Positions 44,687-52,747 of a stretch of 64,000 nt of DNA are shown one piece after another. The stretch is from an uncultured Flavobacteriaceae bacterium. GTDB lineage: Bacteria > Bacteroidota > Bacteroidia > Flavobacteriales > Flavobacteriaceae. Each line of letters starts with the position of its first letter. Position 1 is the first letter of the stretch. The notes below the pieces were generated by a model. It was not told the origin of the DNA and ran no database searches. It was given only the letters and a program-made list of their open reading frames with translations. The stretch is from contig CANMSA010000002.1 in assembly GCA_947500385.1 (NCBI GenBank), positions 124,001 to 188,000 of the forward strand, written 5' to 3'. Position numbers and translations under genes: made by a program.

Positions 44687-45676
44687 CTATCCCATCAATT
44701 TCACCGCATCTTTGGCAAAGTAACTGGCGATGATATTTGCACCGGCTCTTTTAAAAGCAATCAATTGCTCCATCATAACGGCATCGTGATCCAGCCATCC
44801 TTTTTCCGCGGCGGCTTTTAGCATGGCATACTCCCCACTCACTTGGTACACAGCCACCGGAACATCGACCTCATTGCGTATTTCGCGTACAATATCCAAA
44901 TAACAGAGTCCGGGTTTGACCATTACAATATCGGCCCCTTCATCGATATCGGCCTGGGTTTCGGTAATGGCTTCGAAACGGTTGGCCGAGTCCATCTGAT
45001 AGGTTTTTTTGTCCTTTGGAACATTTTTGAGGTCCACGGGAGCCGAATCGAGTGCATCCCGGAAAGGACCGTAGAACGCACTGGCATATTTGGCACTATA
45101 GCTCATGATTCCGGTATGAAAAAGTTCCACTTCCTCCAATGCTTCTCGAATGCTAAGAATACGACCGTCCATCATATCGCTAGGGGCTACAAAATCGGCC
45201 CCGGCTTGGGCATGGGAAACGCTCATATCTGCCAAGAGTTCAACGGTTTCATCGTTTAAGACAATGCCGTCTTCAACAATCCCGTCATGGCCGTATGAAG
45301 AATAAGGGTCCATTGCCACATCGGTCATGACCACCATTTCGGGGCATGCATTTTTAACCGTTTTGATGGCCCGTTGCATTAAGCCATCAGGGTTCAACGC
45401 TTCTACACCTTTATTATCTTTTAAGGCATCGGGAACCTTTGCGAAAAGCAGTACGGCGCACAATCCCATACTCCATAATTCCTTCACTTCCTTTTCCAGG
45501 TTATCAAGACTAAGCCGATAATAATCGGGCATAGAGGTAATTTCTTCCTTGATCCCTTTTCCCTCTACTACAAACAAGGGCACTAAAAAATCACTGGGGG
45601 TCAATATGGTTTCGCGTACTAAATGTCTAACGGCGTCGTTAGTTCTTAATCTACGGTTTCTTCTTAAAGGGTACAT
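44687..45676 (-). CDS. hemB: Delta-aminolevulinic acid dehydratase (porphobilinogen synthase)
   Basis: 329 residues from the ATG at 45676 (MYPLRRNRRLRTNDAVRHLVRET); the longer ORF adds a non-homologous 30-residue head. It condenses two 5-aminolevulinate molecules to porphobilinogen. Active-site Lys residues are in YSAKYASAFYGPFRDA (about 196) and ADIVMVKPGLCYLD (about 250); the metal region is VMTDVAMDPYSSYGHDGI. hemF lies 7 kb away on the same strand but is not in the same operon. Confidence 0.96.
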   Translation of the reverse strand: MYPLRRNRRLRTNDAVRHLVRETILTPSDFLVPLFVVEGKGIKEEITSMPDYYRLSLDNLEKEVKELWSMGLCAVLLFAKVPDALKDNKGVEALNPDGLMQRAIKTVKNACPEMVVMTDVAMDPYSSYGHDGIVEDGIVLNDETVELLADMSVSHAQAGADFVAPSDMMDGRILSIREALEEVELFHTGIMSYSAKYASAFYGPFRDALDSAPVDLKNVPKDKKTYQMDSANRFEAITETQADIDEGADIVMVKPGLCYLDIVREIRNEVDVPVAVYQVSGEYAMLKAAAEKGWLDHDAVMMEQLIAFKRAGANIIASYFAKDAVKLMG

Positions 45677-45685
45677 GAAATCTCC

Positions 45686-45707
45686 TATTTTTGAGAAATC
45701 AAAGTTA
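45686..45707. promoter_or_regulatory. Divergent -7 elements for hemB (minus) and the helicase (plus)
   Basis: TATTTTTG at 45686-45693 on the plus strand fits the helicase gene, whose leader would be about 45 nt. TAACTTTG at 45707-45700 on the minus strand fits hemB. The two boxes nearly abut, so the promoters would overlap. Confidence 0.5.
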
Positions 45708-45745
45708 CTTATAATCCATTTACCATCTAGCAAATCACAAAAGTC

Positions 45746-48385
45746 TTGGCCGCACGCTTTCAGCAACTGAAGTTCAAATTTACCTGGCGGAGCTATCAGC
45801 AGCGCTTTTTAGACCATTTTCAGGAACATATTCTGGACAATCACCTGCATGTAGTTGCCCCGCCCGGTTCTGGGAAAACCATTTTAGGCCTTGAGATGTT
45901 GCGACAAGTAGGAAAACCCACGCTGGTGCTGGCACCAACCTTGACCATACGCAATCAATGGCAGAGCAGGCTAGAGACCTTCTTTTTGAACAATGGTTCC
46001 TTTGACGGGTATACCTTAGATATTAAAAACCCCAAAACACTTACTTTTTCTACGTACCAATCGCTGCACGCACTGGGCAAAAGCCTTCCCGGGAAAGAAG
46101 ATGCACTGAAGCTTTTTATTGAGAAACAGGGGATACAGGCTGTGGTACTAGACGAGGCACACCACCTTAAAAACGAATGGTGGAAAAACTTGATGGCCTT
46201 AAAAGAAATCGAAAACCTCACCGTGATTTCGCTCACTGCAACCCCTCCTTACGATAGTAGCGCCCAAGAATTGGCAAAATATTTTCAGTTATGCGGCCCG
46301 ATCGACGAGGAGATCGCAGTACCCGATTTGATACAAAATGAAGATTTGTGTCCGCATCAAGACTTCGTCTTTTTTTCAAAACCCGATAAGGCGCAGATCA
46401 AATATATCATTACCTACAGGGAGCAAATACTGGCATTTATGAACAGCCTATTGCGAAATAACGAGTTTCAGCAGTTGCTTCTGCAACACCCTTTGTATGC
46501 CGACACCGACAATTCGTTGGAGGCGCTTTATGAAAAGCCCCATTTTTTTTCGGCCATCCTGATTTTTCTGAAAGCCGCGGGATGTGCGATTGATTCAAGA
46601 AAGTTACGCGTATTGGGGTTTGAAGGAAAAAGCGTTGATTTTCCCAATTTAAACTATGAATGGCTCGAGCGATTGCTGCAAGAACTTCTGGTGGTGCAAA
46701 GAACGGAATTGTTTGCTTATGAACCCTTGCTTTCTTCCCTTGAAAAACAGCTGGCGAAAATAGGTGTATTTGAAAAAAAGCGGGTCAATTTTGTAGGGGA
46801 CGAACAATTGTACCGTAGTTTGGCGAACAGCCCTTCCAAGCTTCAGAGCATTCATACGATTCTTGAAGCGGAAGCAAAGCAACTTGGACCTGATTTAAAA
46901 GCGGTGGTCTTAACCGATTTTATTCGAAAAGAGTTCCTGGATTTTAAGGGGGATGATAGAACCCTGCTGAATAAACTCGGAGTGGTCTCGATTTTTCAGA
47001 CATTGCGCGTTCAAGGTTCTTTTGAAGGGGATTTGGCAGTCCTTACAGGTTCACTGATCATCTTACACATTGGTGTGTTACCGGCGTTTAAGGAACAACT
47101 TAGAGGTGCCCATTTTCAGGGAGTACCCTTACCTTCCGATGGCAACTTTCTGGTGGTCGAGGCTCGAGGAAGTGTTAAAAACCATTTGGTAGCGGCCGTT
47201 ACGGCATTGTTCCAGGCCGGGGATATTAAAATACTGATTGGTACAAAATCATTGTTGGGAGAGGGATGGGATGCCCCGGCCATGAATACCCTTATATTGG
47301 CCTCCTATGTCGGGTCTTTCGTTTCATCGAACCAAATGCGAGGCAGGGCCATTCGTAGAGACACGAACGCTGCACATAAAACAGGTAATATTTGGCACTT
47401 GGCCTGTCTTGACCCGACCCGTGAAGATGGTGGTAAGGACCTAGAAAAATTACAAAGAAGATTTGAGGCGTTTTCCGGGGTGTCCGCCGCCGGAACCACG
47501 TATATTGAAAATGGCTTGGAACGCCTTCAGCTTCCCACAAAGTTTTCCCCAGATATGGATCTTCAAGACTTGAATGCGCGAATGATGCAGTTGGCCAATG
47601 ACCGTGCAAGTCTAAAAACGCGTTGGTTTGATGCTATTTCGAAAGGGAGTGTCCTTATTCGGGAAGTCAAAGTACCCTATTTGGATGATTTGCCACCTGA
47701 AGAGACTAAGAAATTGCGTTGGGGCAATGCCTCTAAATTTTTGCTGTTAGAGGTACTTACTGGGGTCACCTTGTTTTTTCCCGAATTTTTGGCCAAACAT
47801 CTCGATGTTTTATTGGGGAAAGGCGTTTTTCAGTTTTTGTATGTGCTTTTGGCGGCCGTTTTTGTGGGTTTCGCCCCAAAGACATTCAAAGCAGTTCAAC
47901 TGTATTTTATGTTTGGCAATACCTATAAAAAGACAAAGAAAATAGCCAAAGCACTCTTAGAGGCCCTTCTCGATACCGGAAAAATACAAACGTCTAACGA
48001 GGCGGTCTCCTTAGTGGCCGAGCAACATGTAGATGGTAGTTTCGTATGTTATTTAAAAGGGGCGACAAATGCTGAGAGCAGTCTGTTTGTCAACCTACTG
48101 GCCGAAATAATCGCGCCTATTGAAAACCCTCGATATTTGTTGGTGTATCGGCATTGGTTAAGACGTTTATGGGGGCGCCATGCCTATTATGTGGTACCTT
48201 CTTTGTTTGGCAAAAGAAAGCAGGATGCCCAACATTTCCATCGTTTTTGGCGTACACATGTAGACCGTTCAAAACTACTCTATGTACGTTCCGTAAAAGG
48301 CCGCAAAGCGCTATTAAAGGCCCGCTTTTCCCATATTGTATATCAGTTTAAGGAAGTCTCGAAAAAAGCTATCACGTGGAAGTAG
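45746..48385 (+). CDS. SF2 (DEAD/DEAH-type) helicase with internal membrane helices
   Basis: 879 residues from a TTG; an in-frame TAG at 45728 and the absence of any ATG between make TTG the likely start. Residues ~10-200 hold the RecA1 domain with Walker A VAPPGSGKTILG (about 38) and DEAH in VVLDEAHHLKNEWW (about 137). A long insert (about 200-460) separates it from the RecA2 domain with LLGEGWDAPAMNTLILASY and QMRGRAIRRD. Residues ~664-715 are hydrophobic enough for two membrane helices (FLLLEVLTGVTLFFPEFLAKHL, FLYVLLAAVFVGF). A ~160-residue basic tail of unknown family follows. Confidence 0.85.
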   Translation: MAARFQQLKFKFTWRSYQQRFLDHFQEHILDNHLHVVAPPGSGKTILGLEMLRQVGKPTLVLAPTLTIRNQWQSRLETFFLNNGSFDGYTLDIKNPKTLTFSTYQSLHALGKSLPGKEDALKLFIEKQGIQAVVLDEAHHLKNEWWKNLMALKEIENLTVISLTATPPYDSSAQELAKYFQLCGPIDEEIAVPDLIQNEDLCPHQDFVFFSKPDKAQIKYIITYREQILAFMNSLLRNNEFQQLLLQHPLYADTDNSLEALYEKPHFFSAILIFLKAAGCAIDSRKLRVLGFEGKSVDFPNLNYEWLERLLQELLVVQRTELFAYEPLLSSLEKQLAKIGVFEKKRVNFVGDEQLYRSLANSPSKLQSIHTILEAEAKQLGPDLKAVVLTDFIRKEFLDFKGDDRTLLNKLGVVSIFQTLRVQGSFEGDLAVLTGSLIILHIGVLPAFKEQLRGAHFQGVPLPSDGNFLVVEARGSVKNHLVAAVTALFQAGDIKILIGTKSLLGEGWDAPAMNTLILASYVGSFVSSNQMRGRAIRRDTNAAHKTGNIWHLACLDPTREDGGKDLEKLQRRFEAFSGVSAAGTTYIENGLERLQLPTKFSPDMDLQDLNARMMQLANDRASLKTRWFDAISKGSVLIREVKVPYLDDLPPEETKKLRWGNASKFLLLEVLTGVTLFFPEFLAKHLDVLLGKGVFQFLYVLLAAVFVGFAPKTFKAVQLYFMFGNTYKKTKKIAKALLEALLDTGKIQTSNEAVSLVAEQHVDGSFVCYLKGATNAESSLFVNLLAEIIAPIENPRYLLVYRHWLRRLWGRHAYYVVPSLFGKRKQDAQHFHRFWRTHVDRSKLLYVRSVKGRKALLKARFSHIVYQFKEVSKKAITWK

Positions 48386-48408
48386 GCAGTACTGTTGGAG
48401 AGCCGGGG

Positions 48409-49032
48409 CTATTGAAGCGGGGCGTCTTCCGTTGTGGTCGCAAGTTCTTTTCTACATTTCGAAATTCGCTGTAAGGCCCGTCCTTGATTATGCGTAGCCC
48501 ATAATCCAATATCTTCCTGGATTTTTAGGGGATCTTCGTCCGCATCGATATAGCGTCTGATGGCGGCTACTGCCGGATCGTCAATACCCTGAATTTTGAG
48601 GATAGACCGGTTTCCAGGAATACTGTAATCGTCTTCGTAATCGTAGCAAAAAACCAATACACGGTCACCAATGGTAATATCCTGTTCATAAAAACAATCA
48701 GTACGAAGGTATTGTTGCCCTTTATAGGTCTTCGCCCCCAGCGCTTTTATTTTAAAGACCTTTTCAATTTTTATGAGCCCTTCTTGAGAAGTGTACAAGG
48801 GTCCTGGGTCGTTCGTTGGTTCCTTCAGCTGGGTGAGGCTTCCTACCAGTACCAGTGAAAGTTCTTCCCCACACATTCCTATAAAAGGACCCGATTCCGA
48901 CCACCAATACGTATACCCGACATTGAGGGTGTCCGGGGTGAAAACAAGCTCGATATCGCTTTTCGCTTTTTTATGTTCACAGCTGGCCAATATAGCAAGA
49001 AAGAAGACTAATATGTAGTATTTTAGATACAT
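48409..49032 (-). CDS. Lipoprotein of unknown function
   Basis: 207 residues with a lipobox LASC (Cys about 18) and a body rich in beta strands. It contains YTYWWSESGPFIGMCGEELSLVLVG and CYDYEDDYSIPGNRSILKIQGIDDP. I recognise no family. It is last in a three-gene operon: its ATG overlaps the stop of the TPR-membrane gene by one base. Confidence 0.75.
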   Translation of the reverse strand: MYLKYYILVFFLAILASCEHKKAKSDIELVFTPDTLNVGYTYWWSESGPFIGMCGEELSLVLVGSLTQLKEPTNDPGPLYTSQEGLIKIEKVFKIKALGAKTYKGQQYLRTDCFYEQDITIGDRVLVFCYDYEDDYSIPGNRSILKIQGIDDPAVAAIRRYIDADEDPLKIQEDIGLWATHNQGRALQRISKCRKELATTTEDAPLQ

Positions 49033-50258
49033 TAAGATTCAATGAAATTGCCTATCCATGTATACAACACCATCAAACCAAATACAATAAGCCCGGCAGT
49101 TACGTAGGAAGTGAAAAAGGGAGCGATACAACCGGTAGCAAGCATTCCCAACCCATAAGCGGCAGCCAAACTACGCCCTTTTTTGGTCGATAGCAAAAAG
49201 GAACGCGGTAGTGGTAACAAGGTGCAAATAAAGGTTACCCCCAGTGTTAATGCAAATTCCATATCGGTGATATAAAACACCAACATACTCGTCAATCCCA
49301 ACAATAATAGGCCTCCAAAAAAATACCCGCTGGTTTTTTCCGCTTTTCCCAGGAGGTATTTTCCGTAGCGGTCAAAATTAAGAATGGTGTTCGATAGGGG
49401 CTCCATGATCCAGCCTCCCAATGCGAAAAGCAAATAGGCACCCATTAAGGGAACCGCGGCATAGGTCATTCCCGTGGCGCTCAACAGTTTCACTGCCACC
49501 CGATATGCGATATAAATGCCTATAATAAACACCCATTGGTTTTGAGAAGATTTTTTCCCGATCCAAAAGGCATACTTTAGATACCACCGATAGAAAATGT
49601 TTTTGCTTTTTAAAGCAGTAGTCATCCCTTCACGGGCATAGTCAAAATTAGGGTCAAACTGCAGCGCCTGTCGAAAGTGCTCTAGTGCCTGCTTGTGATT
49701 TCCGTTTTCAAGCGCTACCCAGCCAACATTGGCATGTGAATAGCTGTCTTCAGGATTATCGTATAGAATATTCTCGACCGTTTCATCTGCTTCCTCGACC
49801 CGATCAAGCTTGGTCAATATTTGCGCTCTTAAATTAAGACAATACGAATTTTTGGGAGCTATTCGTAGCCCATCGTTGACAATCGCCAAGGCTTCTTCAT
49901 AATTTTTTTTATGAAGTAGTAGCGCTGCTTTAAAGCCCAAGTAATCCGGGTCGTTTGGGTTTATTGCAATGGCTTCCTCTATAAAAGACCGTGCCTCCTT
50001 GTCACGATCTTGCTGCATGGCTATACGGGCCTTGAGAAAAAAAATATCAGGATGGTTGGGATGCTCGTGCAACAGGCTATCGGCCAAAACAGCTGCTTTT
50101 TCGAAGGCCTGTGTATCGTAAAAGCAATGTGCCAAATAGTACTTTGCCGACCAATCATCGGCATTTTCCGAGATGGCTTTTTGGAAAAAAGGAATCGCCT
50201 CTTTATTTCGCCCCATTTCAAAAAGGCTCAAACCGCGTGCAAGATTTTTGGACTCCAT
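49032..50258 (-). CDS. TPR protein with C-terminal membrane domain
   Basis: 408 residues. Residues 1-210 are about six tetratricopeptide repeats (for example WSAKYYLAHCFYDTQAFEKAAVLADSLL and PNDPDYLGFKAALLLHKKNYEEALAIVNDGLRI). After a conserved-looking linker, residues ~225-405 hold five or six membrane helices. The protein could tether a TPR scaffold to the inner membrane. It overlaps both neighbours by a single base (TAATG), indicating tight coupling with the TPR-AAA+ ATPase and the lipoprotein. Confidence 0.85.
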   Translation of the reverse strand: MESKNLARGLSLFEMGRNKEAIPFFQKAISENADDWSAKYYLAHCFYDTQAFEKAAVLADSLLHEHPNHPDIFFLKARIAMQQDRDKEARSFIEEAIAINPNDPDYLGFKAALLLHKKNYEEALAIVNDGLRIAPKNSYCLNLRAQILTKLDRVEEADETVENILYDNPEDSYSHANVGWVALENGNHKQALEHFRQALQFDPNFDYAREGMTTALKSKNIFYRWYLKYAFWIGKKSSQNQWVFIIGIYIAYRVAVKLLSATGMTYAAVPLMGAYLLFALGGWIMEPLSNTILNFDRYGKYLLGKAEKTSGYFFGGLLLLGLTSMLVFYITDMEFALTLGVTFICTLLPLPRSFLLSTKKGRSLAAAYGLGMLATGCIAPFFTSYVTAGLIVFGLMVLYTWIGNFIES

Positions 50259-51553
50259 TATTTTTTAATGTTTAGGTAAGATAGAATATCATCATAAAGT
50301 CCACCGTCGTTCGAATACAAGGCGTAGTTCTTGGCTGACGAAAACCATTCTTTTGTGCTAGGCTTTACCTTTTTTATGGCTGCGGCCAGGTCCTTGGTCG
50401 TAAGGGGTTTAGGAATGCCGTCTAAAAACGCTTTTTCCAATTTTTGCTCGATTGCTACATCGATTACGGCTTTGATATCGGCACCGGAAAATGTTTTGGA
50501 GTTTTTGGCCAAGGTCTCATAATTGATGTTTTCGGTAGGTTTATCCCTTAATTGAATGTCAAAAATGGCATTCCTTGCCTCCATATCGGGCGGCGAAACA
50601 AAAATAATACGATCAAACCTGCCGGGGCGGCGAAATGCGGGATCTAGATACCAAGGAGCATTGGTAGCACCAATAATAAGAATGCCGTCATTTTCGGAAT
50701 CGATACCATCCAATTCGGCTAGAAATTGGTTGATAACGGTGCGGCCCGCCGCCTTGTTCACGTCATTTCTATTGGCACCGAGGGCATCTACTTCATCTAT
50801 AAAAATAACGCAGGGTTTGTTTTTTCTTGCGGTCTCAAAGATTTGATGTAGGTTTCTTTCGGAGCTGCCCACCCACATATCTAGAATTTCATTGATACCA
50901 ACATTTAGGAAATTTGCATTGATTTCCCCGGCGGTCGCCTTTGCAAGATGGGTTTTCCCGCATCCCGGCGGGCCGTACAAAAGAATACCACCACCAATTT
51001 TTTTTCCATACGCCTTGTAGAGTTCTTTATGTTCCAAGGGTTTGATTATTTTAAGGGAAATTTCCTTTTTTACTTCGTCCATTCCGCCAATGTCTTTAAA
51101 GCCAATGTCCGGTTTTTTCATAAAGGAGATGGCATCGTCATCGGTAAACTCTTCTTCTACAGCCGAAGAAGGTACTTTTAAGTGCGCATCGAAATCTTCA
51201 TTTCTGTAAGAAGGGTCAAGAATCAAGATTTCTTGATAGCTTGCTTGCGCATCTGCCAAACTATTTTGTTGTAATTGGCAATAACATAAAAGCACCAGAT
51301 ATTTTACCTCTTTTTGCTGTTGAATCATTTCTTCCAGCAAGATTTCTGCCGCCGCCGGTTTGTTTTGTTTGTAAAAGCAATTGGCCAACTCAAACTTGGC
51401 ATCGAAATGGGTGCTGTCAATATGAATGATTTCTATAAGATGTTTTTCCGCTTCTTCATATTGCACGTTTTGCATGTACAATTTGGCAATTTGGAATTTC
51501 AAAGGAAGGTTGTTCGGAGATTGTTTCAAGGCTTCCAAAAGACTTTCTAGCAT
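50258..51553 (-). CDS. AAA+ ATPase (Cdc48/FtsH-like) with N-terminal TPR repeats
   Basis: 431 residues. Three or four TPRs occupy residues 5-115. A single type-I AAA module follows (about 145-400): FKDIGGMDEVKKEI, Walker A YGPPGCGKTHLAKATA (about 195), pore-loop region LDMWVGSSERNLHQIF, Walker B CVIFIDEVDALGANR, sensor and Arg-finger region IGATNAPWYLDPAFRRPGRFDR, and the SRH. There is no protease or membrane domain, so it is likely an unfoldase or remodeller whose substrates are chosen by the TPR part or the partner proteins downstream. Confidence 0.9.
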   Translation of the reverse strand: MLESLLEALKQSPNNLPLKFQIAKLYMQNVQYEEAEKHLIEIIHIDSTHFDAKFELANCFYKQNKPAAAEILLEEMIQQQKEVKYLVLLCYCQLQQNSLADAQASYQEILILDPSYRNEDFDAHLKVPSSAVEEEFTDDDAISFMKKPDIGFKDIGGMDEVKKEISLKIIKPLEHKELYKAYGKKIGGGILLYGPPGCGKTHLAKATAGEINANFLNVGINEILDMWVGSSERNLHQIFETARKNKPCVIFIDEVDALGANRNDVNKAAGRTVINQFLAELDGIDSENDGILIIGATNAPWYLDPAFRRPGRFDRIIFVSPPDMEARNAIFDIQLRDKPTENINYETLAKNSKTFSGADIKAVIDVAIEQKLEKAFLDGIPKPLTTKDLAAAIKKVKPSTKEWFSSAKNYALYSNDGGLYDDILSYLNIKK

Positions 51554-51685
51554 AGTGTATGTATAAAGAACTTGTCTTGATTATTTCTTTTCGCTCTAAT
51601 TTACAAATATCAAGATTTCTTCGGTTCGAAGCTAATGTGTTGCGGCGTATTCTCAGGAAATGATGGGTGCTGGCACGATGGGCTT

Positions 51686-52603
51686 TCAGGGTGAAGGAAT
51701 CCATTCTTTGGGATGCTGTAGTACCCTCAACAATCGTTCTTCTTTGCTACCGGGATCGGGGGTATGATCGTACACCCATTGCACCTGTGGTGGAAGGCTC
51801 ATCAAAATACTTTCGATTCGGCCATTGGTCTTTAAGCCGAAAAGGGTTCCCTTGTCATGTACTAGATTGAATTCTACATAACGCCCACGCCTTATTTCTT
51901 GCCAATCTCTCTGTTTGTCGGTGTATGCAGTACTTTTTCTTTTTGTAACAATTGGTATATAAGCTTCTAAAAAACTATTTCCTACTTCGGTGACGAAGTT
52001 GTACCAATGCTGCATCGACATGCTTTCAGTGGCCTTACAATAATCGAAAAAGAGTCCTCCAACACCCCTTGCCTCGTTGCGATGTGCATTCCAAAAATAG
52101 TCGTCACACTTTTTTTTGTAAACGGTGTAAAAGTCGGAATTGTGCCGATCACATGCCCTTTTGCAGATAGTATGAAAATGCAGGGCATCTTCCTCGAATA
52201 AATAGTAGGGGGTAAGATCTTGTCCGCCTCCGAACCATTGATCCACTAACTGCCCTTTTGTATCATACATTTCAAAATACCGCCAGTTGGCATGCACCGT
52301 AGGGACCATCGGATTCTTCGGATGGAGTACCAGACTCAATCCGCATGCGAAAAAATCCGCATCCTGCACCCCAAAATAGGTCTGCATGCTTTGGGGGAGT
52401 GCCCCGTGAACGGCCGAAATGTTAACTCCACCTTTTTCGAATACCCCGCCATTTTCAATAATTCTTGACCGGCCACCACCACCTTCGGGTCGCTCCCAAA
52501 GGTCTTCTTTGAATTGAGCGGTACCATCGACTCTTTCCAATTCGGCGGTAATAGTATTCTGTAGATTTTGAATGTATTGGTAAAACCGATCTTTTATCTC
52601 CAT
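51686..52603 (-). CDS. hemF: Aerobic coproporphyrinogen III oxidase
   Basis: 305 residues. HemF uses oxygen to convert coproporphyrinogen III to protoporphyrinogen IX in haem synthesis. Family signatures: GGGGRSRIIENGGVFEKGGVNISAVHG, PTVHANWRYFEM, WFGGGQDLTPYY and RGVGGLFFDYCK, then the ending RGRYVEFNLVHDKGTLFGL and SILMSLPP. Length is standard. Monocistronic, 130 bp upstream of the TPR-AAA operon. Confidence 0.97.
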   Translation of the reverse strand: MEIKDRFYQYIQNLQNTITAELERVDGTAQFKEDLWERPEGGGGRSRIIENGGVFEKGGVNISAVHGALPQSMQTYFGVQDADFFACGLSLVLHPKNPMVPTVHANWRYFEMYDTKGQLVDQWFGGGQDLTPYYLFEEDALHFHTICKRACDRHNSDFYTVYKKKCDDYFWNAHRNEARGVGGLFFDYCKATESMSMQHWYNFVTEVGNSFLEAYIPIVTKRKSTAYTDKQRDWQEIRRGRYVEFNLVHDKGTLFGLKTNGRIESILMSLPPQVQWVYDHTPDPGSKEERLLRVLQHPKEWIPSP

Positions 52604-52661
52604 AGTAGGGCAGAATTCAATAGGTCAAAGATAGCGGTATTTTCTCCAAAAAGGGGAATGC

Positions 52662-52705
52662 CAAAAAACCATCTAGACGTCAAATTAACTGCTAGATGGT
52701 TTTTA
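52662..52705 (-). terminator. Intrinsic terminator of the first GH9 gene
   Basis: ACCATCTAG/CTAGATGGT arms with a 15-nt loop, followed by TTTTTTGG on the minus strand, about 50 bp after the stop codon at 52748. Confidence 0.75.
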
Positions 52706-52747
52706 TAAATTGCATGGTAATCCCCTAATAAGGAAAAGTCATTTGTG

